Origin: CAWDMC01 sp963803295 | Lineage (GTDB): Bacteria > Acidobacteriota > Terriglobia > UBA7540 | Assembly: GCA_963803295.1 (NCBI GenBank) | Contig: CAWDMC010000010.1 | Coordinates: forward strand, 310,001-374,000 | Reading direction: 5' to 3' | DNA: 64,000 nt | Shown here: positions 16,799 through 25,174 of the stretch, one piece after another | Position numbering within the stretch: the stretch's first letter is position 1 | Layout of the letters: each line of letters opens with the position of its first letter | The notes under the pieces: generated by a model | Seen by the model: the letters and a program-made list of their open reading frames with translations, nothing else | Databases searched by the model: none | What the model was told of the DNA's origin: nothing | Position numbers and translations under genes: made by a program

Positions 16799-17197
16799 TC
16801 AAATGATTTCGCCTCGGGCAATACGTTCTACGAGGTCGCGGTCCGCTTGCAGGAAATCGTATCCCGTCAGCCTGCCGCGCCCTGCCCATTCGATGGTCTC
16901 GAACACCCGATTCTCAATCGCGCCACGATACGAGGGCACCACAAAGAAAACCACTTCGACGTAACGGTCAGGGTATTGATGCTGCAGCCGGAAGACTTCC
17001 GCCCCGATTTCCGCGTCAATGCCCAATTCTTCTTTCAGCTCCCGCCGCAGGGCCGCATCGAGAGCCTCTCCCTCTTTCACTTTGCCACCTGGAAACTCCC
17101 ACTGCAACCCGTAAGGATCAGTGTGATGACGCTGACAAATCAGGACGTGGCCATCGTTGGGCAGGATACCCGCGGTTACCAGAATAGGTTGTGTCAT
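16799..17197 (-). CDS. Nudix hydrolase, MutT-like (8-oxo-dGTP diphosphatase type)
   Basis: A 132-residue Nudix protein. The full Nudix box is present as GGKVKEGEALDAALRRELKEELGI (positions about 36-59), with the REL..EE..G metal ligands intact. The flanking ILPNDGHVLICQRH and QWEFPGG match MutT, which removes oxidised dGTP from the nucleotide pool. The ATG at 17197 gives MTQPILVTAGIL, the family N-terminus; a longer frame to 17269 adds residues without homology. Substrate specificity is inferred from the family. Confidence 0.88.
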   Translation of the reverse strand: MTQPILVTAGILPNDGHVLICQRHHTDPYGLQWEFPGGKVKEGEALDAALRRELKEELGIDAEIGAEVFRLQHQYPDRYVEVVFFVVPSYRGAIENRVFETIEWAGRGRLTGYDFLQADRDLVERIARGEII

Positions 17198-17296
17198 AAT
17201 AGACGTTCGCCTTCGCGTGCAATCGGTACCGTGATTTCGGAGCATGTTTCCAGGCTGAGGGCCAGACATCGTGGATCGAAACTGACATCGGCTCGC

Positions 17297-18430
17297 CTAC
17301 AATTGCCCGCTCTGCTTCAGGCGCTCAGCCAGTCTGTCGTGTGCCGCCCGATACACCTTGTTGCCGCGGTCGTATCTCAGGGCGAGTTTGTATTGATCCA
17401 GCGCATCCTTGGATTCACCTTTTTTCTCGAGAGCTTCACCCAGGTTGAAGTAGGCGGGAGCATCAGAGTCGTCGGCCTTGATCGCGGCCTCGAATTCCTG
17501 AATGGCTGTATCGAGATCACCTTGGATGAGGAGGGCGGCGCCAAGTTGGGTGTGGGCCGGCGCAGAGTCGGGTGTTCGTCTGATGGTCTCCCGAAACTCG
17601 GCGATCGCACCTGGTAAGTCGTTCGTGGAAAGAAGAGCCGCACCCAGTGAGTAGTGCACCTCCGGCCAGTCAGGCTGGAGTTCAATCGCCTTGTGATACT
17701 CGGCGATCGCGGCAGCGTATTCTTTTTTCTTCTCCAAGGCGGATCCGAGATTGTAATGGGCGTCAGCGAAATCAGGCCTGAGTTCCACCGCTTGCCGATA
17801 TTCCGCGATTGCCCCATCGAGGTTTCGCTGTCCATTTTCCAGGACCAAGCCAAGACGGTAATGGGCCTCCGGGTTGCTGGAATCGAGTTGAATCGCTTCC
17901 CGATAGGCGACAGTTGCGTCCTCAGCCTTGCCCGCTTCATCCAGGGCGTTGCCAAGATCCAGGTAGGTCGTGACGTCTTTGGGATCGAGCCGTAGAGCCT
18001 CTCGATATTCCGCGACCGACGCATCCATATTCCCCTTACCCGCGAGCGCGCGCCCCAACTCGTCATGGGCGGCAGCGAGGTCGGGGTCGAGTTTGATCGC
18101 CTCCCGGTATTGCGCGATAGCCGCTTCGGTGTCTCTGCCGGAGGCAAGGGCTTCGCCAAGGGAGAGGTGCAGATCGGCGGATTTAGGATCGAGGCGAACG
18201 GCCTGGCTTAGCTCCTTGACCGCCCCCGAAAAATTGCCCCGCTCAGCGAGATCCCGTGCCCGCCTCACGTGAGACGCGATCGCAGGACCGTTCGGATTCG
18301 CTTGGCTCTGCTGGTCCGGCTGAGTTGATTCGTTCGATCCAGGTTCCTGGCGCGCACTGGCTGTCCAGCCCGGCAGAGAATCTGTCAGCACTAAGGTCGC
18401 GAGAAGCGGAAAAACAAAGGCTGTCTTCAT
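17297..18430 (-). CDS. Exported tetratricopeptide-repeat protein
   Basis: A 377-residue protein with an N-terminal signal peptide (MKTAFVFPLLATLVLTDSLPG) followed, after a Gln/Asn/Pro-rich linker, by about nine 34-residue TPR units covering residues 60-370. The repeats are highly regular: each shows the A-x-A-E-Y/F-R-E-A-I-x-L-x-P-D pattern. TPR superhelices mediate protein-protein contacts, for instance in envelope assembly or secretion. No catalytic domain is present. It is monocistronic; the 262-base region before it shows no feature I can support. Confidence 0.85.
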   Translation of the reverse strand: MKTAFVFPLLATLVLTDSLPGWTASARQEPGSNESTQPDQQSQANPNGPAIASHVRRARDLAERGNFSGAVKELSQAVRLDPKSADLHLSLGEALASGRDTEAAIAQYREAIKLDPDLAAAHDELGRALAGKGNMDASVAEYREALRLDPKDVTTYLDLGNALDEAGKAEDATVAYREAIQLDSSNPEAHYRLGLVLENGQRNLDGAIAEYRQAVELRPDFADAHYNLGSALEKKKEYAAAIAEYHKAIELQPDWPEVHYSLGAALLSTNDLPGAIAEFRETIRRTPDSAPAHTQLGAALLIQGDLDTAIQEFEAAIKADDSDAPAYFNLGEALEKKGESKDALDQYKLALRYDRGNKVYRAAHDRLAERLKQSGQL

Positions 18431-18692
18431 ACGCTGCTTTCTAGGAGTTCACCAGCTGCTCACCATCCAACAGGTTCAATGTACCACGTCTCTTAAGGTC
18501 AGACGGAGCAGGCTTCTGCCGGATTACAGCCGGGCGCTCGGATCCGAAGCGAGCTTGCGCTTTCACCCACTCGTCGTTTTGCGGCCAGAGTTTTGCCCTT
18601 ACTTATTTAGGGTTCGCAATTGCGCGGTCTTTATTTTCAGTGGCATCGTGGGTCAGTTTTGGCATGTGTGGTGGTGGCAGAGGGCGTGACAA

Positions 18693-19115
18693 CTAGCCCA
18701 CTCGTTCCGCGGCTTCGCCCGCGTCCCCAAAAACCTCTTCCCTGATAATACGTTCAGTGGCTTCGTTGAGATAGGAGTGCAGAGCCTCCTGCAAGGCGAG
18801 GTATTCTGGCCAAAGCGTGGTATCGACGAAGGAGCGCGGTGCGCGCACCACTACCGTGGTGTAGCGCTGGCCCCTATAGCGATACGGTTCGAGCCCGTAT
18901 CTGCGGCAGAGCGCCAAAAAGAGACGCCTCTGCCATTGATCCGCCAAGGAAAACTTCGTCTCGGGCAGGGGCTGCGTTTTGACTGCCGCTTCGAGAGCTT
19001 TGCGGATCCTACCCATGGCGGCCGCCGCAGCCGCACGTTCACCCGCCGTCGCGGCACCCTCGAACAGGGCCGTGATCTTGCGCAGCTTGTCTCGGAGTTG
19101 GGATTCGGTGGTCAT
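18693..19115 (-). CDS. Conserved hypothetical protein, DUF2786-like N-terminus
   Basis: A 140-residue soluble protein. Its first 45 residues (QLRDKLRKITALFEGA...GERAAAAAAMGRIRKAL) resemble the helical DUF2786 domain found in uncharacterised, often phage-linked proteins. The rest (RRYGLEPYRYRGQRYTTVVVRAPRSF and a helical end) is a conserved pattern I cannot name. The ATG at 19115 is chosen because the longer frame reaching 19229 is low-complexity and lacks homology signs. It is divergent from the mraZ operon. No ribosome binding site decides the start. Confidence 0.6.
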   Translation of the reverse strand: MTTESQLRDKLRKITALFEGAATAGERAAAAAAMGRIRKALEAAVKTQPLPETKFSLADQWQRRLFLALCRRYGLEPYRYRGQRYTTVVVRAPRSFVDTTLWPEYLALQEALHSYLNEATERIIREEVFGDAGEAAERVG

Positions 19116-19344
19116 GGTTTTCACGCGAAAAGGAGTCTCGCCTGTGGCGGCAGGATCCCGAAGGGACCCAGTTCCGCCCCTCCGGGTTGAGCGATCGTCA
19201 GGTACCCATATTTCTCCGTAGGGTTTCACCGACGGCTAATGATCTTGGGTCCCTCCGAGACAGCTCGCGGGATTTATTTCGCACCTTCCCAGCGAGAAGG
19301 CTCGATTTTAATGTAATTAATTGGGAAAAAACTCGAAAAAGTTC

Positions 19345-19374
19345 TTGACACGCATTCAGCCGTTCGCGTACCTT
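19345..19374 (+). promoter_or_regulatory. Promoter of the division and cell wall (dcw) operon
   Basis: TTGACA (19345-19350), an 18-base spacer and TACCTT (19369-19374). The region upstream is A/T-rich (TTTTAATGTAATTAATTGGG...), consistent with an UP-like element. Transcription would start near 19381, inside the MraZ boxes. Confidence 0.7.
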
Positions 19375-19375
19375 C

Positions 19376-19410
19376 GTGGTAGAAAGTGGTAAAGAGTGGT
19401 TAAAAGTGGG
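19376..19410 (+). promoter_or_regulatory. MraZ operator: four GTGG boxes at exact 10-base spacing
   Basis: GTGGT, GTGGT, GTGGT and GTGGG start at 19376, 19386, 19396 and 19406, separated by five A-rich bases each. Repeated TGG-type boxes spaced by one helical turn are the known binding sites of the MraZ ring, which represses its own dcw operon. The array overlaps the predicted transcription start and lies 53 bases before mraZ, so autorepression is very likely. Confidence 0.85.
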
Positions 19411-19462
19411 TCCGAATCAGGCGTTGGCCGCGGCTTAGCCCTGCCTTGATTGAGAATCTTCG

Positions 19463-19903
19463 ATGTTTCGCGGAAGGCACACGGCTACCGTGGACGAAAA
19501 GGGCCGGCTCAAGATTCCAGCTGAGTTCAAGGAGGATCTTGACCGACAGTACGGCCCCGAGTACTTCGTGACCAGCCTCGATGGCGAATTCGCCGAGGTC
19601 TACCCGTTGAGCGAATGGGCGAAGAAGGAAGAAAAGCTGAGGTCGGTGCCCTCGATGAATCCGGTGAAGATCAAGTTCCTTCGCCGTACCGGATTTTGGG
19701 GTCAGATGGCAAGTTCGGATGCTCAAGGCCGTATTTTACTACCACAGCATTTGCGAGAAAAGGCCGAATTACAGGGCCAGGTCGCGGTGATAGGGTGCGA
19801 AGAGCATCTCGAGGTCTGGAACATGGCCCGAATCACCGAGCAGAATGGCACCCAGCAGTTCACGGCCGCGGAGCTCAAGGAGCTGGGCGATCTCGGTATT
19901 TAG
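19463..19903 (+). CDS. mraZ: Transcriptional regulator MraZ
   Basis: A 146-residue MraZ with two AbrB-like SpoVT folds: MFRGRHTATVDEKGRLKIPAEF in the first and SSDAQGRILLPQHLREKAEL in the second. MraZ forms a ring that binds repeated boxes and controls the dcw operon. It is the first gene of the cluster, and its probable boxes overlap the promoter. Its stop codon directly abuts the rsmH start. The DxxGR motifs that contact DNA are both intact. Confidence 0.96.
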   Translation: MFRGRHTATVDEKGRLKIPAEFKEDLDRQYGPEYFVTSLDGEFAEVYPLSEWAKKEEKLRSVPSMNPVKIKFLRRTGFWGQMASSDAQGRILLPQHLREKAELQGQVAVIGCEEHLEVWNMARITEQNGTQQFTAAELKELGDLGI

Positions 19904-20797
19904 ATGGATCTGACTCGCAGGCACCTTCCCGTCCTGCCTGGGGAGGTGCTGGAGTTCCTGGATGTAAAACCTGAAGGCATCTACATTGATGCCACGGTTG
20001 GCGGCGGCGGGCACGCTGAGGCGATCCTCGGACGGCTCGAAAGCAAGGGCAGATTGCTGGGTATCGATTGCGACCCTGTGGCCATCGCGCGGGTTCGCCA
20101 ACGGCTCCAGAATTACGGCGAGAGGCTGATTTTGGTACAGGGAAACTTCGCCGTGATCGACGATCTGCATGCGCAGACCGGTCTCCCGCCCGTAGACGGC
20201 GTCGTGGCTGATCTTGGGCTTAGTTCTCTGCAGCTCGAGGAGGCATCTCGCGGATTCAGTTTCAGCCTGACCGGACCGCTGGACATGCGGGTGGATCCTG
20301 GCAGCGAAGTTATGGCGGCGGATCTTGTGAATCATCTCGGCGAGCGCGATCTGGCCGATCTGATCTACAAGTTTGGAGAAGAGCGCCACTCGCGCCGCAT
20401 CGCGCGAGCAATTATGAAGGCCCGTCCGATTCGAACAACCACCGAACTGGCGCAGGTGGTGACGCGAGCTATCCCCTCCCGGGCGGGCCTTCACCCTATT
20501 CATCCGGCCACGCGGACCTTTATGGCATTGCGATTGGCCGTCAACCGGGAGATCGAGAACTTGGAGCGGTTCCTCCCCCGGGCCTTGTCGGTGCTGGCGC
20601 TTGACGGGCGCCTCGTGGTGATCAGCTTCCATTCGCTCGAGGACAGGTTGGTGAAGCATACTTTCCTCGAGTGGAAACAGCAGGGATGGGGCCGCGTATT
20701 GACTCGTAAGGTCGTCCGTCCGGCAGAGACGGAACTCAGGACGAACCCCCGTGCACGCAGTGCTAAGCTGCGCGCCCTGGAGAAAACAGAAAACTAG
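19904..20797 (+). CDS. rsmH: 16S rRNA (cytosine-1402-N4)-methyltransferase
   Basis: A 297-residue SAM-dependent methyltransferase that modifies C1402 in the ribosomal P site. Motifs seen are HLPVLPGEVLEFL, the SAM-binding IDATVGGGGHAEAIL, VADLGLSSLQLEEASRGFSF and VISFHSLEDRLVKHTF near the end. Its ATG immediately follows the mraZ TAG with no gap, so the two are translationally linked. Length is normal. Confidence 0.97.
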   Translation: MDLTRRHLPVLPGEVLEFLDVKPEGIYIDATVGGGGHAEAILGRLESKGRLLGIDCDPVAIARVRQRLQNYGERLILVQGNFAVIDDLHAQTGLPPVDGVVADLGLSSLQLEEASRGFSFSLTGPLDMRVDPGSEVMAADLVNHLGERDLADLIYKFGEERHSRRIARAIMKARPIRTTTELAQVVTRAIPSRAGLHPIHPATRTFMALRLAVNREIENLERFLPRALSVLALDGRLVVISFHSLEDRLVKHTFLEWKQQGWGRVLTRKVVRPAETELRTNPRARSAKLRALEKTEN

Positions 20798-20816
20798 CCG
20801 GCGCGTAGAGGTTTGA

Positions 20817-21341
20817 ATGGCAACGATTGCAGCAACACTCCCCGTAGCAAGGACGCGGCCGAGACGGCCCCGGAACCAGCCGGTGGCAGGTCGAGCGAGT
20901 TCTCCTGAGACCGTCTTTGTCAAGCGGATCAACAACTCGGCCTTGCGGCGCGAAGTCGACCAAGGCAAGCGCCGCGAATGTTTCGTTCTGCTCGGCTTGG
21001 GCATTCTGGTGTTTGGAGTGGTCTTCGCTTACGCCTGGCAACATTTTGCCTGCCTTCGGAACGGCTATGAAATCGAGTCCCTGAAGAGCCAGCGTTTGAC
21101 TCTGGAAGAGTCTAACCGCGAACTGCGGTTGGAGAGGGCTCATCTCAACTCCCTGGAACGTATCGACACGATGGCAAGGCAGCAGCTCGGACTGGGTACT
21201 CCCACTGCGCATCAGGTGATCGCCGTAGGTGCAGCGAACTCCGGCGCCGCGCGCGACCAGTTGGCCCGCAACTTTGCCTCTTCCTCTGATGCTGGGACGA
21301 AGCCGTCTCACTCGCCTGCTCCTTCTGCTGAGGAGCGTTGA
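20817..21341 (+). CDS. ftsL: Cell division protein FtsL
   Basis: A 174-residue bitopic membrane protein. It has a basic cytoplasmic N-terminus (1-58), one membrane helix (about 59-80, LLGLGILVFGVVFAYAW), then a leucine-zipper-like coiled coil (about 85-125, EIESLKSQRLTLEESNREL) ending in the conserved IDTMARQQLGL. FtsL joins FtsB and FtsQ to activate septal wall synthesis by FtsWI. A low-complexity tail of about 45 residues (ASSSDAGTKPSHSPAPS) is longer than usual. Identity rests on topology and position between rsmH and ftsI, since FtsL sequences diverge fast. Confidence 0.85.
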   Translation: MATIAATLPVARTRPRRPRNQPVAGRASSPETVFVKRINNSALRREVDQGKRRECFVLLGLGILVFGVVFAYAWQHFACLRNGYEIESLKSQRLTLEESNRELRLERAHLNSLERIDTMARQQLGLGTPTAHQVIAVGAANSGAARDQLARNFASSSDAGTKPSHSPAPSAEER

Positions 21342-23486
21342 ATGGCGGCTCCCAAGTCGCAGGTTTCGCCTTCCGGACCTTCACCCCGCTGGGTGGCCAC
21401 GCCGGTGGTTTCAGCTGGTCGCGCCCGCAGCCTGAAACTGGGGATTATTTTTGTCCTCTGGATGGGCCTTCTACTAGGGCGTCTCTACTACCTGCAAGTC
21501 ATCAGCTATTTTGATCTCACCAACCGTGGCCAGCGGCAACAGGACTCGATCGTGGAGCTAACGCCCGACCGTGGCGTCATATACGATCGTAATCTCGAGC
21601 CGCTGGCAATGAGTGTGGATTCCGATTCCATCTTCGCCGACCCAGCCCAAGTGGAGGATCACGCGGCAGCCGCCGAGGCTGTGGCCCGCGCGCTCGATCT
21701 AGATGCTGCGACTCTGCTTGCCCGCCTCGACAATCCTCAATTCTTCTGTCACTCGAGACACTTTTGCTGGCTCAAGCGCAAAGTCACCGACAGTGAGTCC
21801 AAGCGGGTGCACGCTCTCAACCTCAAGGGGATCGGATTTCAAAAGGAAAAGAGCCGCTTTTACCCGAAAGGTACCCTCGCCTCACAGCTGCTCGGGTACG
21901 TGGGCATGGACGACAAGGGCTGGGCTGGGATCGAGTATTCATTCAACAAGGAAATCGTGGGCCGGCCGGGCAAGGTAATGATGTCGGAGGATGCGCGCCA
22001 TCATTCGTTCCTGTCAAGGGGATGGGAAAGCGAGCCGGGTAAGAGTGTGGTCCTGACCATCGACGAGAACATCCAATTCATTGCCGAGAAGGCGCTCGCT
22101 GAGACGGTCGAGAAATTCCATGCGGCTGGCGGGACAGTGGTCATCGAGGACCCGAACACTGCCGAAATCCTGGCCATCGCCAATATCCCGGCCCTTAAGC
22201 CCAACGATTATCGCAAAGTCGCCCCAGAGGACCGCATTAATCGGGCAGTGGGCTGGGTTTACGAACCGGGCTCCACGTTCAAACTCATCACTTTGAGTGC
22301 CGCGATTGAGAGCCACCTGACCCGTCCAAGCGAATTGATCGACTGTCAGATGGGCAGCATCACCTTGTCGCGCCACGTCATCCACGATCACAAACGTTTT
22401 GGTGCGCTGACGGTCGCCGATGTCCTTGCCCATTCGAGCGACGTGGGATCCATCAAGCTGGGTTTGCGCTTGGGCGACGAGCGTTTCTACCGATATATCC
22501 GCAGCTTCGGATTTGGATCGAAGACCGGGGTTGGCTTGCAGGGCGAGGAGCATGGTCTCATCCAACCGCCCAGCACCTGGTCGGGAATCTCGATTGGCGA
22601 GATTTCAATAGGCCAGGAGATTGGCGTCACAGCCCTGCAATTGACCAACGCCTATGCTGCCATTGCGAACGGTGGAGTGCTGCTCAAACCGCGCATGGTG
22701 CGGGAAGTCTTCAGTGGAAACGTCCACGAAATCCCTCCGTCAGACGCTGGCCGTCGCGTGGTAAGCCCGGAGACCGCCGCCATCATGCGGCAGATGCTGG
22801 CAGGTGTGGTAGAGCACGGTACAGGGGCAGGGTCGCGCCTTGACGGGTACACCTCGGGTGGGAAGACGGGGACCGCACAGAAGATCGATGCAAATGGGCA
22901 CTATTCCCACTCGCAGTATGTTGCTTCCTTTGTCGGAATGGCGCCTGCTGAACATCCTGCGGTTGTTATTCTGGTCGCGATTGACACGCCCGTCGGCCAG
23001 ATTTACGGAGCCGAAGTTGCCGGGCCCGCATTCAAGTCCATTGCCCAGCAAACCCTGGGCTATCTGAAGGTTCCGCATGATACGCAGACTCAAATGGTGC
23101 TGGCGTCCGCTGCGGGGCGGCCTTACCCGCCACGGATCGAAGGGGCCAAAGGGCTTTCCTCGCCGATGAAGTCGTTGGCCGAGGCCCAGGCTGCACGCAA
23201 CGATGAGGCCGATGACGCTCCGCCGAGAATCGAACTGGCCTCGGATGCGCTTCCCGGCTCAGCGGGGAGCGCGGCGCCCGCTCCGGGTGCGCTGGTTGTC
23301 GACGAGGGGGCCCGGGTTGCCGTGCCAGATCTTTCTCATTTGGCGGTACGTCAAGCTGTTGAAAGGTGCCAAAGAGCGGGACTTGATCCGATCATACATG
23401 GGTCCGGGCTGGAAGTTCAGCAGGCGCCCCCGGCAGGATCGCGAGTGGCCCCGGGGAGCCCGATTGCGTTAGATTTTGCCAGGTAG
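21342..23486 (+). CDS. ftsI: Septal class B penicillin-binding protein FtsI with C-terminal PASTA domain
   Basis: A 714-residue transpeptidase that crosslinks septal peptidoglycan. One membrane helix near residues 30-50, then the PBP dimerisation domain (PDRGVIYDRNLEPLA) and the transpeptidase domain. Active-site motifs are STFK (S311-K314), SSD (365-367, where FtsI more often has SxN) and KTG (508-510). After a disordered Ala/Pro-rich linker, a single PASTA domain (about 660-714, VPDLSHLAVRQAVERC) closes the protein; PASTA domains bind wall fragments and are less usual on FtsI outside Gram-positives. AGGAG lies upstream of the ATG, which follows the ftsL stop directly. Confidence 0.95.
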   Translation: MAAPKSQVSPSGPSPRWVATPVVSAGRARSLKLGIIFVLWMGLLLGRLYYLQVISYFDLTNRGQRQQDSIVELTPDRGVIYDRNLEPLAMSVDSDSIFADPAQVEDHAAAAEAVARALDLDAATLLARLDNPQFFCHSRHFCWLKRKVTDSESKRVHALNLKGIGFQKEKSRFYPKGTLASQLLGYVGMDDKGWAGIEYSFNKEIVGRPGKVMMSEDARHHSFLSRGWESEPGKSVVLTIDENIQFIAEKALAETVEKFHAAGGTVVIEDPNTAEILAIANIPALKPNDYRKVAPEDRINRAVGWVYEPGSTFKLITLSAAIESHLTRPSELIDCQMGSITLSRHVIHDHKRFGALTVADVLAHSSDVGSIKLGLRLGDERFYRYIRSFGFGSKTGVGLQGEEHGLIQPPSTWSGISIGEISIGQEIGVTALQLTNAYAAIANGGVLLKPRMVREVFSGNVHEIPPSDAGRRVVSPETAAIMRQMLAGVVEHGTGAGSRLDGYTSGGKTGTAQKIDANGHYSHSQYVASFVGMAPAEHPAVVILVAIDTPVGQIYGAEVAGPAFKSIAQQTLGYLKVPHDTQTQMVLASAAGRPYPPRIEGAKGLSSPMKSLAEAQAARNDEADDAPPRIELASDALPGSAGSAAPAPGALVVDEGARVAVPDLSHLAVRQAVERCQRAGLDPIIHGSGLEVQQAPPAGSRVAPGSPIALDFAR

Positions 23487-23608
23487 CGGCCGTGGAAGGG
23501 CGACCTCTTAGACAGCCGGGAGTGAATCCAAGAAAATCTACCGGGATTCGCCGAAGGCAGGCAGCATGCGCACGTTTCAGCTCGTCAAGTGTATAATGCG
23601 AGAGAGCG

Positions 23609-25111
23609 ATGAAATTAGGCAAGCTCCTCGAAGGGATCGATTGCGTGGAGCAAGGTGCCAGCCAGGCACTCGATATCTCTTCTTTGGCATACGATTCCCG
23701 CCGGGTCGAACCTGGGACTCTTTTCTTTGCCATTTCAGGAAATAAGTCGGACGGACACGAGTACGTGCCTGTGGCGCTCGAAAAGGGCGCTGTGGCGGTG
23801 GTGAGCGAACGTCCGGCGCCTCAGGACCTTTCTGTTTCTTGGGTGCAGGTTCCCAAAATTAGGCGCGCTCTTTCCCTGGCTGGGCGCAATTTCTACAATC
23901 GTCCAGACCGCCGGCTGGAGTTAGTTGGCATTACCGGCACCAACGGAAAGACCACCACGGCATACCTGATCGAATCGATTTTTTCCGCGGCGGGCATGGC
24001 GACCGGCGTCTTTGGGACTATCGAGCATCGCCTGCCCGGAAGGGTTATTCCAGCGCTGAATACCACGCCGGAATCGCTCGACCTGTGGATGTATTTAGCG
24101 GATCTCCTCGATCGGAATGGCAAAGCTGCGGTGATGGAAGTCAGTTCGCATGCTTTGGCGCAGGAGCGCGTCTGGGGTTTTCACTTCGACGCTGCGGTAT
24201 TCACCAATCTGACTCGGGATCATCTGGACTACCACAAGGATCTGGAGAGCTATTTTGCGGCTAAGAGCCGGCTCTTTGAGGGTTTGGGCGCAGCCGCTCC
24301 AGACCTGGCCGTGATCAATCAGGATGACCCTTGGGGCGCGCGCCTGCTCGGCTTGCCTTTCGAGCGCCGGTTTACCTACGGCTTGGGCGTTGACGCGGAT
24401 TTGCGGGCTCGGCAGTTCAGTCAAGCAATCAACGGCCTCGACGCTACCATCACAACTCCCGAAGGCAAACTGGAGATCCACTCCTCACTGCTTGGCCGCG
24501 CCAACCTGTACAACATATTGGCAGCCAGCGCGACGGCGGTGGGCCTGGGCATCAGTCGTGAGAAGATCCAAGAGGGGATTGCCGGGTTGAAGAATGTTTC
24601 CGGCCGGTTTGAGCGTGTGGACGAAGGCCAGCCTTTCCTTGTGGCGGTGGACTATGCGCACACAGATGACGCACTGCGCAACATCCTTACTACAGCCCGC
24701 GAACTCACCCGCGGCAGGCTTATTGTGGTTTTTGGCTGTGGCGGTGATCGCGATAGGGAGAAGCGGCCGCTGATGGGTGAGGCGGCGGGCTCATTAAGCG
24801 ATGTGGCCATACTCACCTCCGATAATCCCCGTGGTGAGGATCCGCTGCTGATCATGAATGATGTCCGGGTGGGGTTGCAACGCACTGGGAGCCCCCATCT
24901 TGCCGAGGTCGATCGCGAGACAGCGATCAGCAAGGCTCTGGGCATGGCCCGAGAGGGCGATGTTGTGGTAATAGCCGGCAAAGGCCATGAAACCTGCCAG
25001 ATTTTCAAGGATCGCATGCTGCCATTCGACGATCGCGCTGTCGCTCGCAAGATTCTGCGGGAGATGGGATTTGAGAAAAGTGGTCAGCCATCTGTTAACG
25101 CTTCTCGATAG
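23609..25111 (+). CDS. murE: UDP-MurNAc-L-Ala-D-Glu:meso-diaminopimelate ligase
   Basis: A 500-residue Mur ligase that adds the third stem residue to the peptidoglycan precursor. ATP-binding GITGTNGKTTTAYLIE (about 110-125), the EVSSHALAQERV block and the C-terminal domain are all present. The DNPR motif at residues 405-408 is the known marker for meso-diaminopimelate rather than lysine, so the wall is DAP-type as in Gram-negatives. The 122-base gap after ftsI has no gene. Confidence 0.97.
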   Translation: MKLGKLLEGIDCVEQGASQALDISSLAYDSRRVEPGTLFFAISGNKSDGHEYVPVALEKGAVAVVSERPAPQDLSVSWVQVPKIRRALSLAGRNFYNRPDRRLELVGITGTNGKTTTAYLIESIFSAAGMATGVFGTIEHRLPGRVIPALNTTPESLDLWMYLADLLDRNGKAAVMEVSSHALAQERVWGFHFDAAVFTNLTRDHLDYHKDLESYFAAKSRLFEGLGAAAPDLAVINQDDPWGARLLGLPFERRFTYGLGVDADLRARQFSQAINGLDATITTPEGKLEIHSSLLGRANLYNILAASATAVGLGISREKIQEGIAGLKNVSGRFERVDEGQPFLVAVDYAHTDDALRNILTTARELTRGRLIVVFGCGGDRDREKRPLMGEAAGSLSDVAILTSDNPRGEDPLLIMNDVRVGLQRTGSPHLAEVDRETAISKALGMAREGDVVVIAGKGHETCQIFKDRMLPFDDRAVARKILREMGFEKSGQPSVNASR

Positions 25112-25174
25112 GCGCAAAGACATGGCTGTTTGTACAGAAAATCGGCGACGAAGAACTGATCACTGCCCAGTCCA

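Noticed and set aside
19769..21004. Long antisense open frame (411 codons) across rsmH
   Set aside because: It mirrors rsmH and mraZ codons in a GC-rich genome, has no family motif, and lacks a start signal.
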